Below, in pieces: positions 43,586 through 51,280 of a DNA stretch of 64,000 nucleotides. The position numbers were made by a program, and so were the translations under genes. Positions within the stretch are counted from its first letter, which is position 1, and each line of letters starts with the position of its first letter. Below the pieces are notes generated by a model. It had not been told where the DNA came from and did not search any database. It was given only the letters and a program-made list of their open reading frames with translations. Source of the stretch: Cytobacillus oceanisediminis (lineage in GTDB: Bacteria; Bacillota; Bacilli; Bacillales; Cytobacillaceae); the NCBI RefSeq assembly GCF_007830235.1, contig NZ_VLKI01000001.1:428464-492463 (forward strand). Reading direction: 5' to 3'.

Positions 43586-44467
43586 TTATAGAAACCATTC
43601 GCCCTGAGCAACTTTTTCTACCTTTCCTCCTACATATACTATGATTTCTCCGTTTTCATCACTTGCCTTTAAAAACAATAAAGATGGTCTTTTAATTTCA
43701 TATCCTTGTTCTACACGAATATTAATTTCACTTTTATCAAAATACCGATATTTAACTAAGTAAGAAGCTAAACATCCATTGGAACTTCCAGTAGCTGCAT
43801 CTTCTGGAATACCAAAATAATCTGCAAAGTCTCGAACGTTTAAATTATTATCGACACTATATGTTTCAGGAGAGAAGACCATAATTGCTTTTGCATCAGT
43901 ATGCTCAATTAACTCAAAGTATTTTTCTTTATTTATTCTAACTTTTTTAATTGCTTCTAAAGATTTTAAAGGGGCAACAATCACAGGAAGTCCTGTTGAA
44001 ACCTCCTGGATAGGAAATCTATCATCTATGTAATCTTTATTTAAATTTAAAACATCAGAAACCTTATTCGTATCTAAAATACGCCCAAATGTGGGTTTAT
44101 TTTGTTCCATCCAAATTATTTGTTCTTGTTTATCGAACGATACGGGAATCTGTCCAGCTTTAAAATTTAAAATAAGTTTTTCTATTTGTTCCCCTATTAT
44201 TTCATTTTTAATTATATATGCTGTTCCTAAAGTCGGGTGTCCAGCAAAAGGAACCTCTTCATTAGGTGTAAAAATACGAACATCATAACCATCATTTTTT
44301 TTTGTATCTGATAAAATAAAAGTAGTCTCTGAATAATTAATCTCCTTGGCTATTTGTTGCATTTTATTATCTGAAAGGTTTTCAGCATTCTTAAAAACAG
44401 CAAGTTGATTTCCTGTATATTTTCCTTGTGAAAAAACATCCACAATTGAATAATTAATTTTCCCCAT
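43586..44467 (-). CDS. PhzF-family isomerase/epimerase-like protein
   Basis: 293 residues of the PhzF/diaminopimelate-epimerase fold. Conserved blocks include DVFSQGKYTGNQLAVF, the catalytic glutamate in INYSETTFIL, RIFTPNEEVPFAGHPTLGTA and EDAATGSSNGCLASYL. PhzF isomerises a dihydroanthranilate in phenazine synthesis, but stand-alone homologs in bacilli have unknown substrates and no other phenazine genes are present. ATG at 44467 has GGGGGATAGAATTA upstream. It is one of the larger genes in the repeat array, flanked by repeats on both sides. Confidence 0.85.
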   Translation of the reverse strand: MGKINYSIVDVFSQGKYTGNQLAVFKNAENLSDNKMQQIAKEINYSETTFILSDTKKNDGYDVRIFTPNEEVPFAGHPTLGTAYIIKNEIIGEQIEKLILNFKAGQIPVSFDKQEQIIWMEQNKPTFGRILDTNKVSDVLNLNKDYIDDRFPIQEVSTGLPVIVAPLKSLEAIKKVRINKEKYFELIEHTDAKAIMVFSPETYSVDNNLNVRDFADYFGIPEDAATGSSNGCLASYLVKYRYFDKSEINIRVEQGYEIKRPSLLFLKASDENGEIIVYVGGKVEKVAQGEWFL

Positions 44468-44550
44468 TAATTCTATCCCCCACCTGTGACTGTAATGTTT
44501 TATATGACATACCATTTATTTCTTTTTAAGTTTAGTAAAAAACATATTAC

Positions 44551-44645
44551 TCTTATTCAACAATCCTGCCCGTTTGTACAATAAGTTCAACAAAAAAGTG
44601 CGACAATCCTTCCTGGATAAAATCGCACCCGTGGTTATAAATAAG
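44551..44645. repeat. Array repeat, copy 9
   Basis: Core A TTATTCAACAATCCTGCCCG then TTTGTACAATAAG; hairpin GTGCGA...TCGCAC with inner ATCC/GGAT; then CCCGTGGTTATAA. On the minus strand the hairpin is followed by TTTTTTG, forming a terminator for the 107-residue gene. Confidence 0.75.
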
Positions 44646-44652
44646 TATTCAT

Positions 44653-44967
44653 TTAACCATTTAATATAAAGATGATTACAGATATCGCTAACAAAGATTG
44701 AACCGAAAGTATTAAAAATTTTTTCTGGCGATTAAGCTTATTTACTCTTTTTACAGTAACGGCTGACAGCCAAGCCGCAGCTATTGGTCCAACCCCTAAT
44801 CCCATAATCATCATGACAGGCATGGCTGGGTCAACATGATGCTTATCTATATATTCATCTACATCCATAAAAATTTCATAAAGTAACATTGGTAAAATAA
44901 CCAGCAAAGCCCAATATATAATAAAATTTGATGTGCAACTTACAATATTTGTCGCTACTTTTTTCAA
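44653..44967 (-). CDS. Small membrane protein, duplicated cassette (copy 1)
   Basis: About 104 residues with three hydrophobic stretches (NFIIYWALLVILPMLLYEIF, MIMGLGVGPIAAAWLSAV, FLILSVQSLLAISVIIFI). Closely similar to the product of 49274-49588, roughly four in five residues identical by eye. Start is ambiguous: GTG at 44976 abuts AGG, while TTG at 44967 is well spaced from AGGGTGGG; I used the latter. Its stop lies eight bases from an array repeat. Function unknown. Confidence 0.7.
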   Translation of the reverse strand: MKKVATNIVSCTSNFIIYWALLVILPMLLYEIFMDVDEYIDKHHVDPAMPVMMIMGLGVGPIAAAWLSAVTVKRVNKLNRQKKFLILSVQSLLAISVIIFILNG

Positions 44968-44996
44968 TTTTCCCACCCTGACTGTTTATTAAATGT

Positions 44997-45070
44997 TTGG
45001 TCAATAAGACCTTCTACAAAAAAGCCGTTAACCCTTCCTCGAATCAAGGCTCCCGTTACTTTAATAAACG
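44997..45070. repeat. Array repeat, copy 10
   Basis: TTTGGTCAATAAGACCTTCTAC (first core diverged, written in two parts), then AAAAAGCCGTTAACCC...AAGGCTCCCGTTAC and TTTAATAAACG. AGCC/GGCT arms form the hairpin; T-run on the minus strand. Confidence 0.6.
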
Positions 45071-45095
45071 AAAAATTAGAATATGTGAAGCAAAT

Positions 45096-45286
45096 CTACT
45101 CGTTATCATAAGGTAGAATTTCTCCTCCCCAATTACAGTAAAAGCAATCTATTCCCCACCCATGTACAGGGACTACAACTTCATCCTTTTTTCCCTCTTT
45201 AAAAACAAGGCTAGTAAATGATTTAAGATAAAAAATTCATCAATTAGTCCTTTTCCACAATTAGGACAAAACTTTGGTTTCATCAT
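45096..45286 (-). pseudogene. Frameshifted zinc-ribbon protein
   Basis: The first frame reads MMKPKFCPNCGKGLIDEFFI and soon stops; a second frame continues SFTSLVFKEGKKDEVVVPVH then GIDCFYCNWGGEILPYDNE to a stop at 45096. Together they make a protein of about 63 residues with two CxxC knuckles. A frameshift near 45225-45235, in an A-rich run, separates the parts. It could be a true pseudogene or a sequencing error. Confidence 0.6.
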
Positions 45287-45345
45287 ATGTTAAACCCACT
45301 CATTAGTAATATCTATCTTATCAATATAACAAACAACTTTTAACT

Positions 45346-45380
45346 TCTCTTCAACTATCCTGCCCCATAGTAAAATAAGA
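45346..45380. repeat. Array repeat, half copy 11
   Basis: TTCAACTATCCTGCCCCATAG and AATAAGAG form core A only. It is followed directly by the second hairpin element at 45385. Confidence 0.5.
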
Positions 45381-45384
45381 GCTT

Positions 45385-45488
45385 GAATTTGGCAATTAAA
45401 AAATGTTGTTTATGGCAGTATGTTTTTTGAATAGAAATCAAGGCTTTATATACAGGTAATGCATAAAACCTTGTATATAAAGCCTTAT
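45385..45488 (-). repeat. Hairpin repeat element, copy 2
   Basis: Second copy of the element at 18736-18838: GGCAATTAAAAAATGTTGTT, then TATGGCAGTATG, and a hairpin AAGGCTTTATATACAGG...CCTTGTATATAAAGCCTT whose loop again contains GCATAAAA. Orientation relative to the local minus-strand coding is the same as in copy 1. Confidence 0.7.
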
Positions 45489-45501
45489 TTAAATTATATA
45501 C

Positions 45502-45603
45502 TTATTTAATTAATGCGCCTTTTTTTGGAATAACTATTTCTTGAAAATCCGGACTCTCCTCATTAATGATTTCTGCTGTTGTGTTAGTTCCGGAAGATTG
45601 TTT
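45502..45603 (-). pseudogene. C-terminal remnant of an unidentified gene
   Basis: A 33-codon frame ending ESPDFQEIVIPKKGALIK with coding look but no start codon, lying just upstream of the hairpin repeat that would have been its terminator. Parent gene not recognised. Confidence 0.35.
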
Positions 45604-45647
45604 GTGTTAACTAGTAATGGATTTTTTACATACATTCTTTTGCTTAA

Positions 45648-46619
45648 TTAGATCGTAAAAATGATTTTGCTAATTGCTTTTCGTGAAGTAAGACGTGAAA
45701 ATGCTTGCCTCCATTGTTCTAGAGGGAACGTTGAATCAATAACTGGGCGAATTTTTCCTTCTTCAGCTAACTGAATTATATGTTGAAGTGCTGATTGAAT
45801 AACCTCTTTAGGAATGCCGTAAATGCTGAATCCAATAATCTTTGTTGCTTTCGCTAAAAGATCCATCAGATTAATTGTTGTTTCCATACCAGCTGCATAC
45901 CCAATACTTACAAGACGACCGGCTTGTGCTAAAGAATGAAGGAACAGATTTGTTCCATTACCACCTACTGGATCAAGTGCTACATTAATACCCTGACCAT
46001 TTGTGATGCGAGCAATGCCTTCGACAATTCCATCTTGTGAGAGATTAATAATCGCTTCTGGTTGTGCTGTTGAGGCTTGTCTTGCTTTCTCATCCGATGA
46101 CACAATAGCAATTGGTTTAGCACCTAATGCTTTGGCAAGTTGAATTGCTGCATAGCCAACAGACCCTGTTGCCCCTGCTACTCCAACCCATTCATCTTTT
46201 GTGATTTCACCAGAATAGGTTAATGCTAAATAAGCAGTTAAAAATGCAACTGATAAGGCAGCTCCTTCTTCAAAGCTAAAGTTCTCTGGAAGAGGAACTA
46301 ATTGGTTTTCAGGTACAACAATCAACTCTTGGTGTGTACCGTCTTTACTAACACCCAGTACTCCACCCTGGATAATCACTTTTGATCCTTTAGGAAACCT
46401 TGATGAATATTCTACTACTCCTGCCCCTTCATTTCCGAGAATAAGTGGAGGGTTTTTAGCAAATGGCAAATGACCTGATTTAACTGTTAAGTCAAGAGGA
46501 TTTAATGCTGCAGTATATACTCTAACTAACGCCTCTCCTTGATTGGGTGTTGGTTTATCTCTTGTTTCAAGTTCGATTTCAGCATTTTCTCCATATTTTT
46601 TAACAACTAGAGCTTTCAT
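45648..46619 (-). CDS. Quinone oxidoreductase-like medium-chain dehydrogenase/reductase
   Basis: 323 residues of the zinc-free MDR superfamily. The N-terminal catalytic domain (KALVVKKYGENAEIELETRD, NPLDLTVKSGHLPF, LGNEGAGVVEYSS) is followed by an NADPH-binding Rossmann fold GVAGATGSVGYAAIQLAKAL. Such enzymes reduce quinones or enals. ATG at 46619 has GAGAGGAATTG upstream; a longer frame begins at 46640. A truncated HxlR regulator gene is divergent to it, the classic arrangement for HxlR-controlled oxidoreductases. Confidence 0.88.
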   Translation of the reverse strand: MKALVVKKYGENAEIELETRDKPTPNQGEALVRVYTAALNPLDLTVKSGHLPFAKNPPLILGNEGAGVVEYSSRFPKGSKVIIQGGVLGVSKDGTHQELIVVPENQLVPLPENFSFEEGAALSVAFLTAYLALTYSGEITKDEWVGVAGATGSVGYAAIQLAKALGAKPIAIVSSDEKARQASTAQPEAIINLSQDGIVEGIARITNGQGINVALDPVGGNGTNLFLHSLAQAGRLVSIGYAAGMETTINLMDLLAKATKIIGFSIYGIPKEVIQSALQHIIQLAEEGKIRPVIDSTFPLEQWRQAFSRLTSRKAISKIIFTI

Positions 46620-46793
46620 TTTATCAATTCCTCTCTCCATTTTGTAAGTTTTATTTATGTTAAATTTGATCTTTGCTATCCATGTGACAGACTTTATTAA
46701 TATTCATGATCAACATACCAAAAGCTGTTGTAGGTTTGTTAAGTGATTATAATATGTCATATTTTTTAATGTAAGTACGCACTATAAAGTGGT

Positions 46794-46815
46794 ATAGTTC
46801 CCATTAGGAAACTAT
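46794..46815. promoter_or_regulatory. Candidate HxlR operator between divergent genes
   Basis: ATAGTTCCC...GGAAACTAT forms an imperfect 22-bp inverted repeat in the region between the oxidoreductase and the broken HxlR gene. HxlR-family proteins bind such sites; the local regulator is truncated. Confidence 0.4.
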
Positions 46816-46850
46816 TGATAGAAAATAAAAAATGGAAAGAAGATAAACAT

Positions 46851-46937
46851 ATGAATTTAAAAAGAAATGATCCAGTAGAAGCTACTTTAGAATTAATAGG
46901 GGGAAAGTGGAAGCCGTTGATCATTTGGTTTGATTAA
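46851..46937 (+). pseudogene. Truncated HxlR-type regulator
   Basis: 28 codons, NLKRNDPVEATLELIGGKWK then PLIIWFD and a stop, match the start of HxlR winged-helix regulators, which are about 110 residues long. The recognition helix and wing are missing. No recognisable sequence occupies 46938-47024. Confidence 0.75.
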
Positions 46938-47024
46938 CTTTAAATTCATCCTCTCTGAAACTATTTAGGAACACTTTCCCCTCATAACCTGACTGTTCAA
47001 GATAGGAAAGTATGGTAAGTAGGT

Positions 47025-47369
47025 TCATTTGACAAAACATGTTTCACCAAACCATAATACGATATATTCATACTCTTTATTAAAAAGATTGGCTAAAGGA
47101 GCGATAACCTTTTCAATATATCCCTCTACTGGTTCATGATGACCTGCAGCTCGAATATTTATAAATTCTTTATCAAATATTTGGTCATTAGTCGCATTGA
47201 CACACATTGCTTCATTAAATGGAGCATAATCAGAATCACCCATCAATCTGTTATTTTTAAACTCCTCATACATAACCTGGCCATTTAAGATATGTAGTAC
47301 GTCTTTGTCAAACAACTCACTTCTATCATGGTGTAGCTTTTCAACCTCGATTTTTTTAGAAATATTCAT
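47025..47369 (-). CDS. Unknown protein, DUF1835-like
   Basis: 114 residues with HILNGQVMYEEFKNNRL, YAPFNEAMCVN and YIVLWFGETCF. The HILNG start and the acid-rich FNEAMC segment recall the DUF1835 domain, function unknown; the match is moderate. ATG at 47369 follows GGGAG; an upstream ATG at 47399 is inside the neighbouring repeat. The gene body starts close to an array repeat on its 5' side. It may have inserted beside the broken HxlR gene. Confidence 0.62.
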   Translation of the reverse strand: MNISKKIEVEKLHHDRSELFDKDVLHILNGQVMYEEFKNNRLMGDSDYAPFNEAMCVNATNDQIFDKEFINIRAAGHHEPVEGYIEKVIAPLANLFNKEYEYIVLWFGETCFVK

Positions 47370-47390
47370 TTTATACCACTCCCCATTTTT

Positions 47391-47470
47391 ATTAATCAAC
47401 TAACCCCCGTTACTTGAATAAGAAAAAGCGATCCTTCGTTATTGAAGCATCGCACCCGAGAGTTTAAGAA
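47391..47470. repeat. Array repeat, copy 12
   Basis: TTAATCAACTAACCCCCGTTAC and TTGAATAAG (core A), hairpin GCGATCCTTC...GAAGCATCGC with T5 on the minus strand, then ACCCGAGAGTTTAAG. It ends 50 bases from the VOC gene stop codon. Confidence 0.7.
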
Positions 47471-47519
47471 GAAATCTTTAAAGTTGGAGGTCTAAATCAT
47501 TTAAAGTCCCATTCAATAT

Positions 47520-47957
47520 TTATCTGATTTTCTCCGCCAACTCTAAAATAATTCCCTCTGGACCACGAACGTAGCATAACCTATAACTTTCTTCATATTG
47601 CTGTATCTCACTAAAGATTTCCGTGCCTTTCTTTTTCAATTTTGCAACAATAGCTTCAATATCTTCAACAGCAAAGCAAATATGTCGGATACCCAGCGTA
47701 TTTGCAAATGGTTGCTGATTATCTTTTTCATCTGACGGCGTATAAAATTTGACTAGCTCTATCCATGCCTGACCATCTGGCATCCCCAATCCTACACATG
47801 CCGTTTTAACATCATTAAGCCCAACTATTCTGTCCAACTGTTCTCCATCCAATTCCCATTCCGCTTGCACTTCAAGTCCTAAATCAAGAAAAAACGCTTT
47901 AGCCTCTGAAAGATCTTTTACGTTTATACTCACATGATCTATTTTATTGATCTTCAT
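47520..47957 (-). CDS. VOC-superfamily protein (glyoxalase/bleomycin-resistance fold)
   Basis: 145 residues made of paired beta-alpha-beta-beta-beta modules. It opens with KINKIDHVSINVKDLSEAKA and FFLDLGLEVQAEW, and a second module contains RHICFAVEDIEAIVAKLKKK and YVRGPEGIILELAEK with a metal-type His and Glu. Members are lyases, dioxygenases or drug-binding proteins; the precise role is unknown. The ATG at 47957 is preceded by a TAGGAGGTATGAG region. It is bounded on both sides by array repeats, a good example of a single-gene cassette. Confidence 0.85.
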   Translation of the reverse strand: MKINKIDHVSINVKDLSEAKAFFLDLGLEVQAEWELDGEQLDRIVGLNDVKTACVGLGMPDGQAWIELVKFYTPSDEKDNQQPFANTLGIRHICFAVEDIEAIVAKLKKKGTEIFSEIQQYEESYRLCYVRGPEGIILELAEKIR

Positions 47958-48046
47958 ATCTCATACCTCCTATGTTCCTGTTATTTCAATACCTGTATTC
48001 GTGTAATGTTTGTTTGTAATTCCAATTCGCTTAAAACAGAAAATAT

Positions 48047-48130
48047 CCTTCTTCAACAAACCTGCCCCGTTAGTTGACAATCCGCTTGATATGGAAGCTG
48101 TTCTTGAACACAAGCACCGTATGTAAAAGA
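48047..48130. repeat. Array repeat, copy 13
   Basis: CTTCAACAAACCTGCCCCGT and TAGTTGACAA (core A), then TCTTGAACACAAGCACCGTATG. It ends two bases from the stop codon of the 105-residue membrane protein gene. Confidence 0.7.
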
Positions 48131-48131
48131 G

Positions 48132-48449
48132 TTAAAAAGGAATTTCCCCGATAAAAAATGGAACAAAAACCCCGAAAAAAGAAGCAATAACAATTAACCA
48201 AAAAGTTTTCGAGGTTAACCTATCCTTCAGTAACCGATTCTCTTTTGAAACAAAAAAGGAGAGTACAATTGTATATATTCCAAAAAGCATAAATGATAAA
48301 CCAAACCATACAACCCAAACGTTCCCTGTAAAACTAATTCGAGCACTTTCATATACATTTTTAAGAACATTATCAGTTAATAAAAAACCAATAATTAAAA
48401 ATGAAATAATTTCAATAAAAGTAATTAAATACATTTTCCATAAAAACAT
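48132..48449 (-). CDS. Three-span membrane protein of unknown function
   Basis: 105 residues with hydrophobic segments at about 5-25 (YLITFIEIISFLIIGFLL), 45-67 (WVVWFGLSFMLFGIYTIVLS) and 83-102 (FWLIVIASFFGVFVPFFIG). No charged motif or family recognised. GGAGGGAAAGAG lies upstream of the ATG. The stop codon touches an array repeat, and another repeat lies on its 5' side. Confidence 0.68.
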   Translation of the reverse strand: MFLWKMYLITFIEIISFLIIGFLLTDNVLKNVYESARISFTGNVWVVWFGLSFMLFGIYTIVLSFFVSKENRLLKDRLTSKTFWLIVIASFFGVFVPFFIGEIPF

Positions 48450-48495
48450 CTCTTTCCCTCCCTAAATAACCAAAGTTTCCCATCGAAATTATAAC

Positions 48496-48589
48496 ATTCT
48501 TGCACTAGCCTGCCCTTTTATGGAATTAAGAAAAGCCGCCTGGTTTTGGCAGCTAATCTTGAACATAAGCACCCGTTAGTTTAACAAGG
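48496..48589. repeat. Array repeat, copy 14
   Basis: TGCACTAGCCTGCCCTTTTA and TGGAATTAAG (core A), AAAAGCCGCC...GGCAGCT hairpin, then TAAGCACCCGTTAGTTTAAC. The minus-strand hairpin runs into TTTTCTTAATT. Confidence 0.75.
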
Positions 48590-48600
48590 TGTACCATTTT

Positions 48601-48906
48601 TTAGTCACCAGAAATATGGACTTTTCCGATATCTGACCTTGAAATTTGTTTAATTAATTCTTCATAGTCGATTAGATTATTGACAGAGATAAATGTTTTG
48701 TAATTATTTAGGTCTGATAATAGGCTATTTAGCCTCTCTCCTGAAAATGTTTCATCAGTAAGATAATAATCGCTTAATGTCCTAAGTTCCGAAAAACTTC
48801 GCCACATTTTCTTTGAATTAAACATTTCATTATGGAGAGCTTCTGTTATTTCGAATAGTCCAAGTTTACGGTCCTCATGATTATATAAAACAACATCGAA
48901 TCCCAT
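48601..48906 (-). CDS. 101-residue protein of unknown function
   Basis: Starts MGFDVVLYNHEDRKLGLFEI and includes FSELRTLSDYYLTDETF and LNNYKTFISVNNLIDYEEL. Soluble, acidic, mixed alpha/beta composition; the overall look resembles small immunity-type proteins, but I recognise no family. AAGGTGGTGCTTTT precedes the ATG at 48906. Repeat-bounded on both sides, with the stop 12 bases from the repeat. Confidence 0.65.
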   Translation of the reverse strand: MGFDVVLYNHEDRKLGLFEITEALHNEMFNSKKMWRSFSELRTLSDYYLTDETFSGERLNSLLSDLNNYKTFISVNNLIDYEELIKQISRSDIGKVHISGD

Positions 48907-48964
48907 AAAAGCACCACCTTAAAGCGTCTCTAATTCGAATTAATCACAATAGATTCCTTTATCT

Positions 48965-48993
48965 TTTTATAAATCTGCACCGTTAGTTGAAAT
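48965..48993. repeat. Array repeat, half copy 15
   Basis: TAAATCTGCACCGTTAGTTGAA is a single core motif, split here from AATTAAAC; the hairpin and other core are absent. It ends seven bases from the next stop codon. Confidence 0.55.
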
Positions 48994-48999
48994 TAAACA

Positions 49000-49242
49000 T
49001 CACCGATTAATAATATATCTTTCCCAGTCGGCACTTCGAATCTCTTCGTGGGTTGGTGTAGTTACTTGATTATCATTAATTTCCGATATTACACTTTTGA
49101 CAGTAACATTATTAGGATGTTCCCATTCACTAAGGCATTCCTCACACATTAAAAACAGTTCTTTGGTTTTAACATTCTTAACTATCTCTACCCAGCCCTG
49201 AGAGCAAATTGGACACCAGGCAACTTTATATAGATACTCCAT
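49000..49242 (-). CDS. Small zinc-ribbon protein of unknown function
   Basis: 80 residues reading MEYLYKVAWCPICSQGWVEI, with a second knuckle MCEECLSEWEHP, so four cysteines in a CxxC...CxxC arrangement that probably bind zinc. The C-terminal part ends HEEIRSADWERYIINR. ATG at 49242 follows AAGAGGATGATT; a longer frame to 49281 overlaps the next gene. It is directly followed (coding sense) by a half repeat. Confidence 0.68.
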   Translation of the reverse strand: MEYLYKVAWCPICSQGWVEIVKNVKTKELFLMCEECLSEWEHPNNVTVKSVISEINDNQVTTPTHEEIRSADWERYIINR

Positions 49243-49273
49243 TTTAATCATCCTCTTATAAATAAATCTTAAC

Positions 49274-49588
49274 TTAACCATATGATATAAAGATGACTAT
49301 AGATATTGCTAACAAAGATTGAACCGAAAGTATTAAAATTTTTTTCTGGCGATTAAGTTTATTTACTCTTTTTGTAGTAACGGCTGACAGCCAAGCCGAA
49401 ACTATTGGTCCAACCCCTAATCCCATAATCATAAGGACAGGCATGGCTGGGTGAACATGATTTTCTTCTATAAATGCATCTACATTCATAAACATCTCAT
49501 AAAATAAAAATGGTAAAATAAGCAGCAAAGCCAAATATATAATAAAATTCGATGTCCAACCTACAATATTTTCCACTGACTTTTTCAA
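49274..49588 (-). CDS. Small membrane protein, duplicated cassette (copy 2)
   Basis: About 104 residues, paralog of the 44653-44967 product, sharing MIMGLGVGP, SAWLSAVT, KRVNKLNRQKK and LILSVQSLLAIS. Three hydrophobic segments. As in copy 1 the start is either GTG at 49597 or TTG at 49588 after AGGGTGGGG. Here no full repeat follows the stop codon; the gene runs directly toward the zinc-ribbon gene, so the two may form a fused two-gene cassette. Function unknown. Confidence 0.7.
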   Translation of the reverse strand: MKKSVENIVGWTSNFIIYLALLLILPFLFYEMFMNVDAFIEENHVHPAMPVLMIMGLGVGPIVSAWLSAVTTKRVNKLNRQKKILILSVQSLLAISIVIFISYG

Positions 49589-49646
49589 TTTCCCCACCCT
49601 GACTGTTAATTAAATACTTCTTAACTCAATGAGACAGTATGATTAT

Positions 49647-49743
49647 CCTTGTTCAAGTAAACTGCCCCTTTAGCACAATAAGAAAAGCTGCCGCAACGAC
49701 AGCCCTGATCTTCAACTAAACCAGCACCCGTTTGTTGAAGAAG
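49647..49743. repeat. Array repeat, copy 16
   Basis: CCTTGTTCAAGTAAACTGCC and CCTTTAGCACAATAAG (core A), GCTGCCGCAACGACAGC hairpin, then core B as CTTCAACTAAACCAGCACCC with TTTGTTGAAG, an inverted pair. It ends two bases from the SRPBCC stop codon. Confidence 0.8.
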
Positions 49744-49744
49744 G

Positions 49745-50200
49745 CTAATCCATATTTTCAGCAATCTTTTTCAGTGCCTTTGCACGAGAAACAATAAATG
49801 CTCTCATATACTTCTCCAAAAACAACTTGTCGGCTACAACGCCAATTAGACCGAATGGTGACTTATACTGAAATTTATCTATCATTATGGTTCCGCCTGC
49901 TTCTTCGATAAATTGATGGGTATGAACAAAGGAATGGAAAGCTCCCTTCACCATAATATCTACAAACTTATGAGGTTTTTCCATTAATGTCACTTTGGCT
50001 GTCAACCTTTGTTTAATACCAAAGTGAATGGCTTCCCAGGTAACAGTATCTCCCTGTTCTAATAATCCTTCTGTCACTCCACCAACAGCTCTTTCCTTTG
50101 TTTTAGAGGTCGTTTGAGTATGAATATCTACGTTTCTTGCAAGGTCAAAACATACTTCAACAGGTGCTTTAATAAATTGTTGATGCTCAATAACAGGCAT
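49745..50200 (-). CDS. SRPBCC-fold (polyketide cyclase/START-like) protein
   Basis: 151 residues. The pattern VIEHQQFIKAPVEVCFDLAR, then GDTVTWEAIHFGIKQRLTAK and YKSPFGLIGVVADKLFLEKY, is typical of the SRPBCC cavity fold that binds hydrophobic ligands. No catalytic residues can be assigned. ATG at 50200 has AAGGGGAATAT; the longer frame to 50224 is not supported. Bounded by array repeats on both sides. Confidence 0.8.
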   Translation of the reverse strand: MPVIEHQQFIKAPVEVCFDLARNVDIHTQTTSKTKERAVGGVTEGLLEQGDTVTWEAIHFGIKQRLTAKVTLMEKPHKFVDIMVKGAFHSFVHTHQFIEEAGGTIMIDKFQYKSPFGLIGVVADKLFLEKYMRAFIVSRAKALKKIAENMD

Positions 50201-50270
50201 TTTATATTCCCCTTTTACAAACACTTACTAACACTATAATTATAATTCGTCGAAGTCGATATTAACTAAT

Positions 50271-50368
50271 TTTTATTAAACTAACCTGCCCGTTCGTTCA
50301 ATAAGGATTTCAACAAAAAGGTGCCTCAATCCTTCCTGGATCAACGCACCCTTTAGCTTAATAAGAAG
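50271..50368. repeat. Array repeat, copy 17
   Basis: TTTTATTAAACTAACCTGCC and CGTTCGTTCAATAAGG (core A inverted pair), hairpin GGTGCCTCAATCC...GGATCAACGCACC with T5 on the minus strand, then CTTTAGCTTAATAAG. The next gene's stop codon is inside the last motif. Confidence 0.8.
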
Positions 50369-50603
50369 GTGAATAAATTCTATCGGTATCAGTATCAATA
50401 ACAAACTCCACCTTTATATCACCCTCATAAGGAAGTTGTTCAAAATTGTGAAGCCTACAAAACACATTTGGGAGGTCTTTTATCTCACAGGTTAATTCTT
50501 TCGCTTGTAGATATTTTTGCTTTAACTGTTGTTTGGAACACTTTTTTCCCGTAAGGAAAACTTGAAAGAAATAACCTTCGATTTCAATAATCAATATTAT
50601 CAC
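50358..50603 (-). CDS. 81-residue protein of unknown function
   Basis: Begins MIILIIEIEGYFFQVFLTGK and ends VIDTDTDRIYSPSY, mostly beta strand with polar middle (LKQKYLQAKELTCEIKDLP). The start GTG at 50603 has no convincing ribosome site, so the 5' end is uncertain. Its TAA stop is part of the adjoining array repeat. No family recognised. Confidence 0.5.
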   Translation of the reverse strand: MIILIIEIEGYFFQVFLTGKKCSKQQLKQKYLQAKELTCEIKDLPNVFCRLHNFEQLPYEGDIKVEFVIDTDTDRIYSPSY

Positions 50604-50635
50604 GACTGGTTGCTAATCAGTCTTATAGCTTAGAT

Positions 50636-50667
50636 TTTTATTAAAGCAGCCTTTAGCTTAATAAGGA
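50636..50667. repeat. Array repeat, half copy 18
   Basis: TTTTATTAAAGCAGCCTTTA and GCTTAATAAGG form one core with inverted arms TTATTAA/TTAATAA. The stop codon of the 154-residue gene is inside it. Confidence 0.6.
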
Positions 50668-51122
50668 AATGGGAATCGCTCTAAGGATAAAACTAAGTCC
50701 TTAAGCTCATCAATACCTTCCCTTTTCCACTTTTTTCTTTCAAATGATCTGATTACTTTTTTTGAAACAGACAGGATTGAATCTCTAACTTCTATAATTG
50801 AACAATTTGCCGTTAAAATAACTCGGCGTTTTGCTTCCTCATCTATACAAAAGCGTAATTCTAAATTTTCATTATCTAACTTCTTAGCTAAAATAATTGG
50901 AGTGCCATCCATAAAGTCAAACTCATAAGTTTTTCCTAATTCTGAAACAATTAACCCTTTAATTGAATTTATCCACCAGGTTAATATAGTAACAACAAAA
51001 TCTGACCATCCTTCTTCGGGAAAATAACGATGGTAATCAATAACGAAATGTATATTCCCAGTAACATTTTGTCTGTTTTCTAAAGTTTCTAAATCAACTT
51101 CAATTGAGATATGCTGCTTCAT
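50658..51122 (-). CDS. 154-residue protein of unknown function
   Basis: Starts MKQHISIEVDLETLENRQNV and contains DYHRYFPEEGWSDFVVTILT, FDFMDGTPIILAKKL and a C-terminal acidic segment LKDLVLSLERFPFPY. Soluble alpha/beta composition; it recalls small immunity-type or hypothetical proteins of bacilli, but I do not recognise a family. ATG at 51122 has AGGGA at about nine bases. The stop codon overlaps a half repeat. It is the last minus-strand gene before the recombinase. Confidence 0.62.
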   Translation of the reverse strand: MKQHISIEVDLETLENRQNVTGNIHFVIDYHRYFPEEGWSDFVVTILTWWINSIKGLIVSELGKTYEFDFMDGTPIILAKKLDNENLELRFCIDEEAKRRVILTANCSIIEVRDSILSVSKKVIRSFERKKWKREGIDELKDLVLSLERFPFPY

Positions 51123-51180
51123 CAAAATCATTCCCTATATATTTATATATATAATAATTCTCTGCTTGTTTTAATTAACC

Positions 51181-51210
51181 TTCTTAAGCTAAACTGCTCC
51201 GATAGTTTAA
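51181..51210. repeat. Array repeat, half copy 19, beside the recombinase gene
   Basis: TTCTTAAGCTAAACTGCTCC and GATAGTTTAATA resemble core A only. It lies about 70 bases upstream of the recombinase start and could be a boundary or primary site; this is inference. Confidence 0.5.
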
Positions 51211-51280
51211 TATTTATCGTTTCCATTTCAATAATCAAGTCAATAATTCCTCTTATTTAACCGAAAAGGAGGAAATTATT

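Noticed and set aside
43586-44467. Phenazine biosynthesis cluster
   Set aside because: Only a PhzF-fold protein is present; no other phz genes are in the window.
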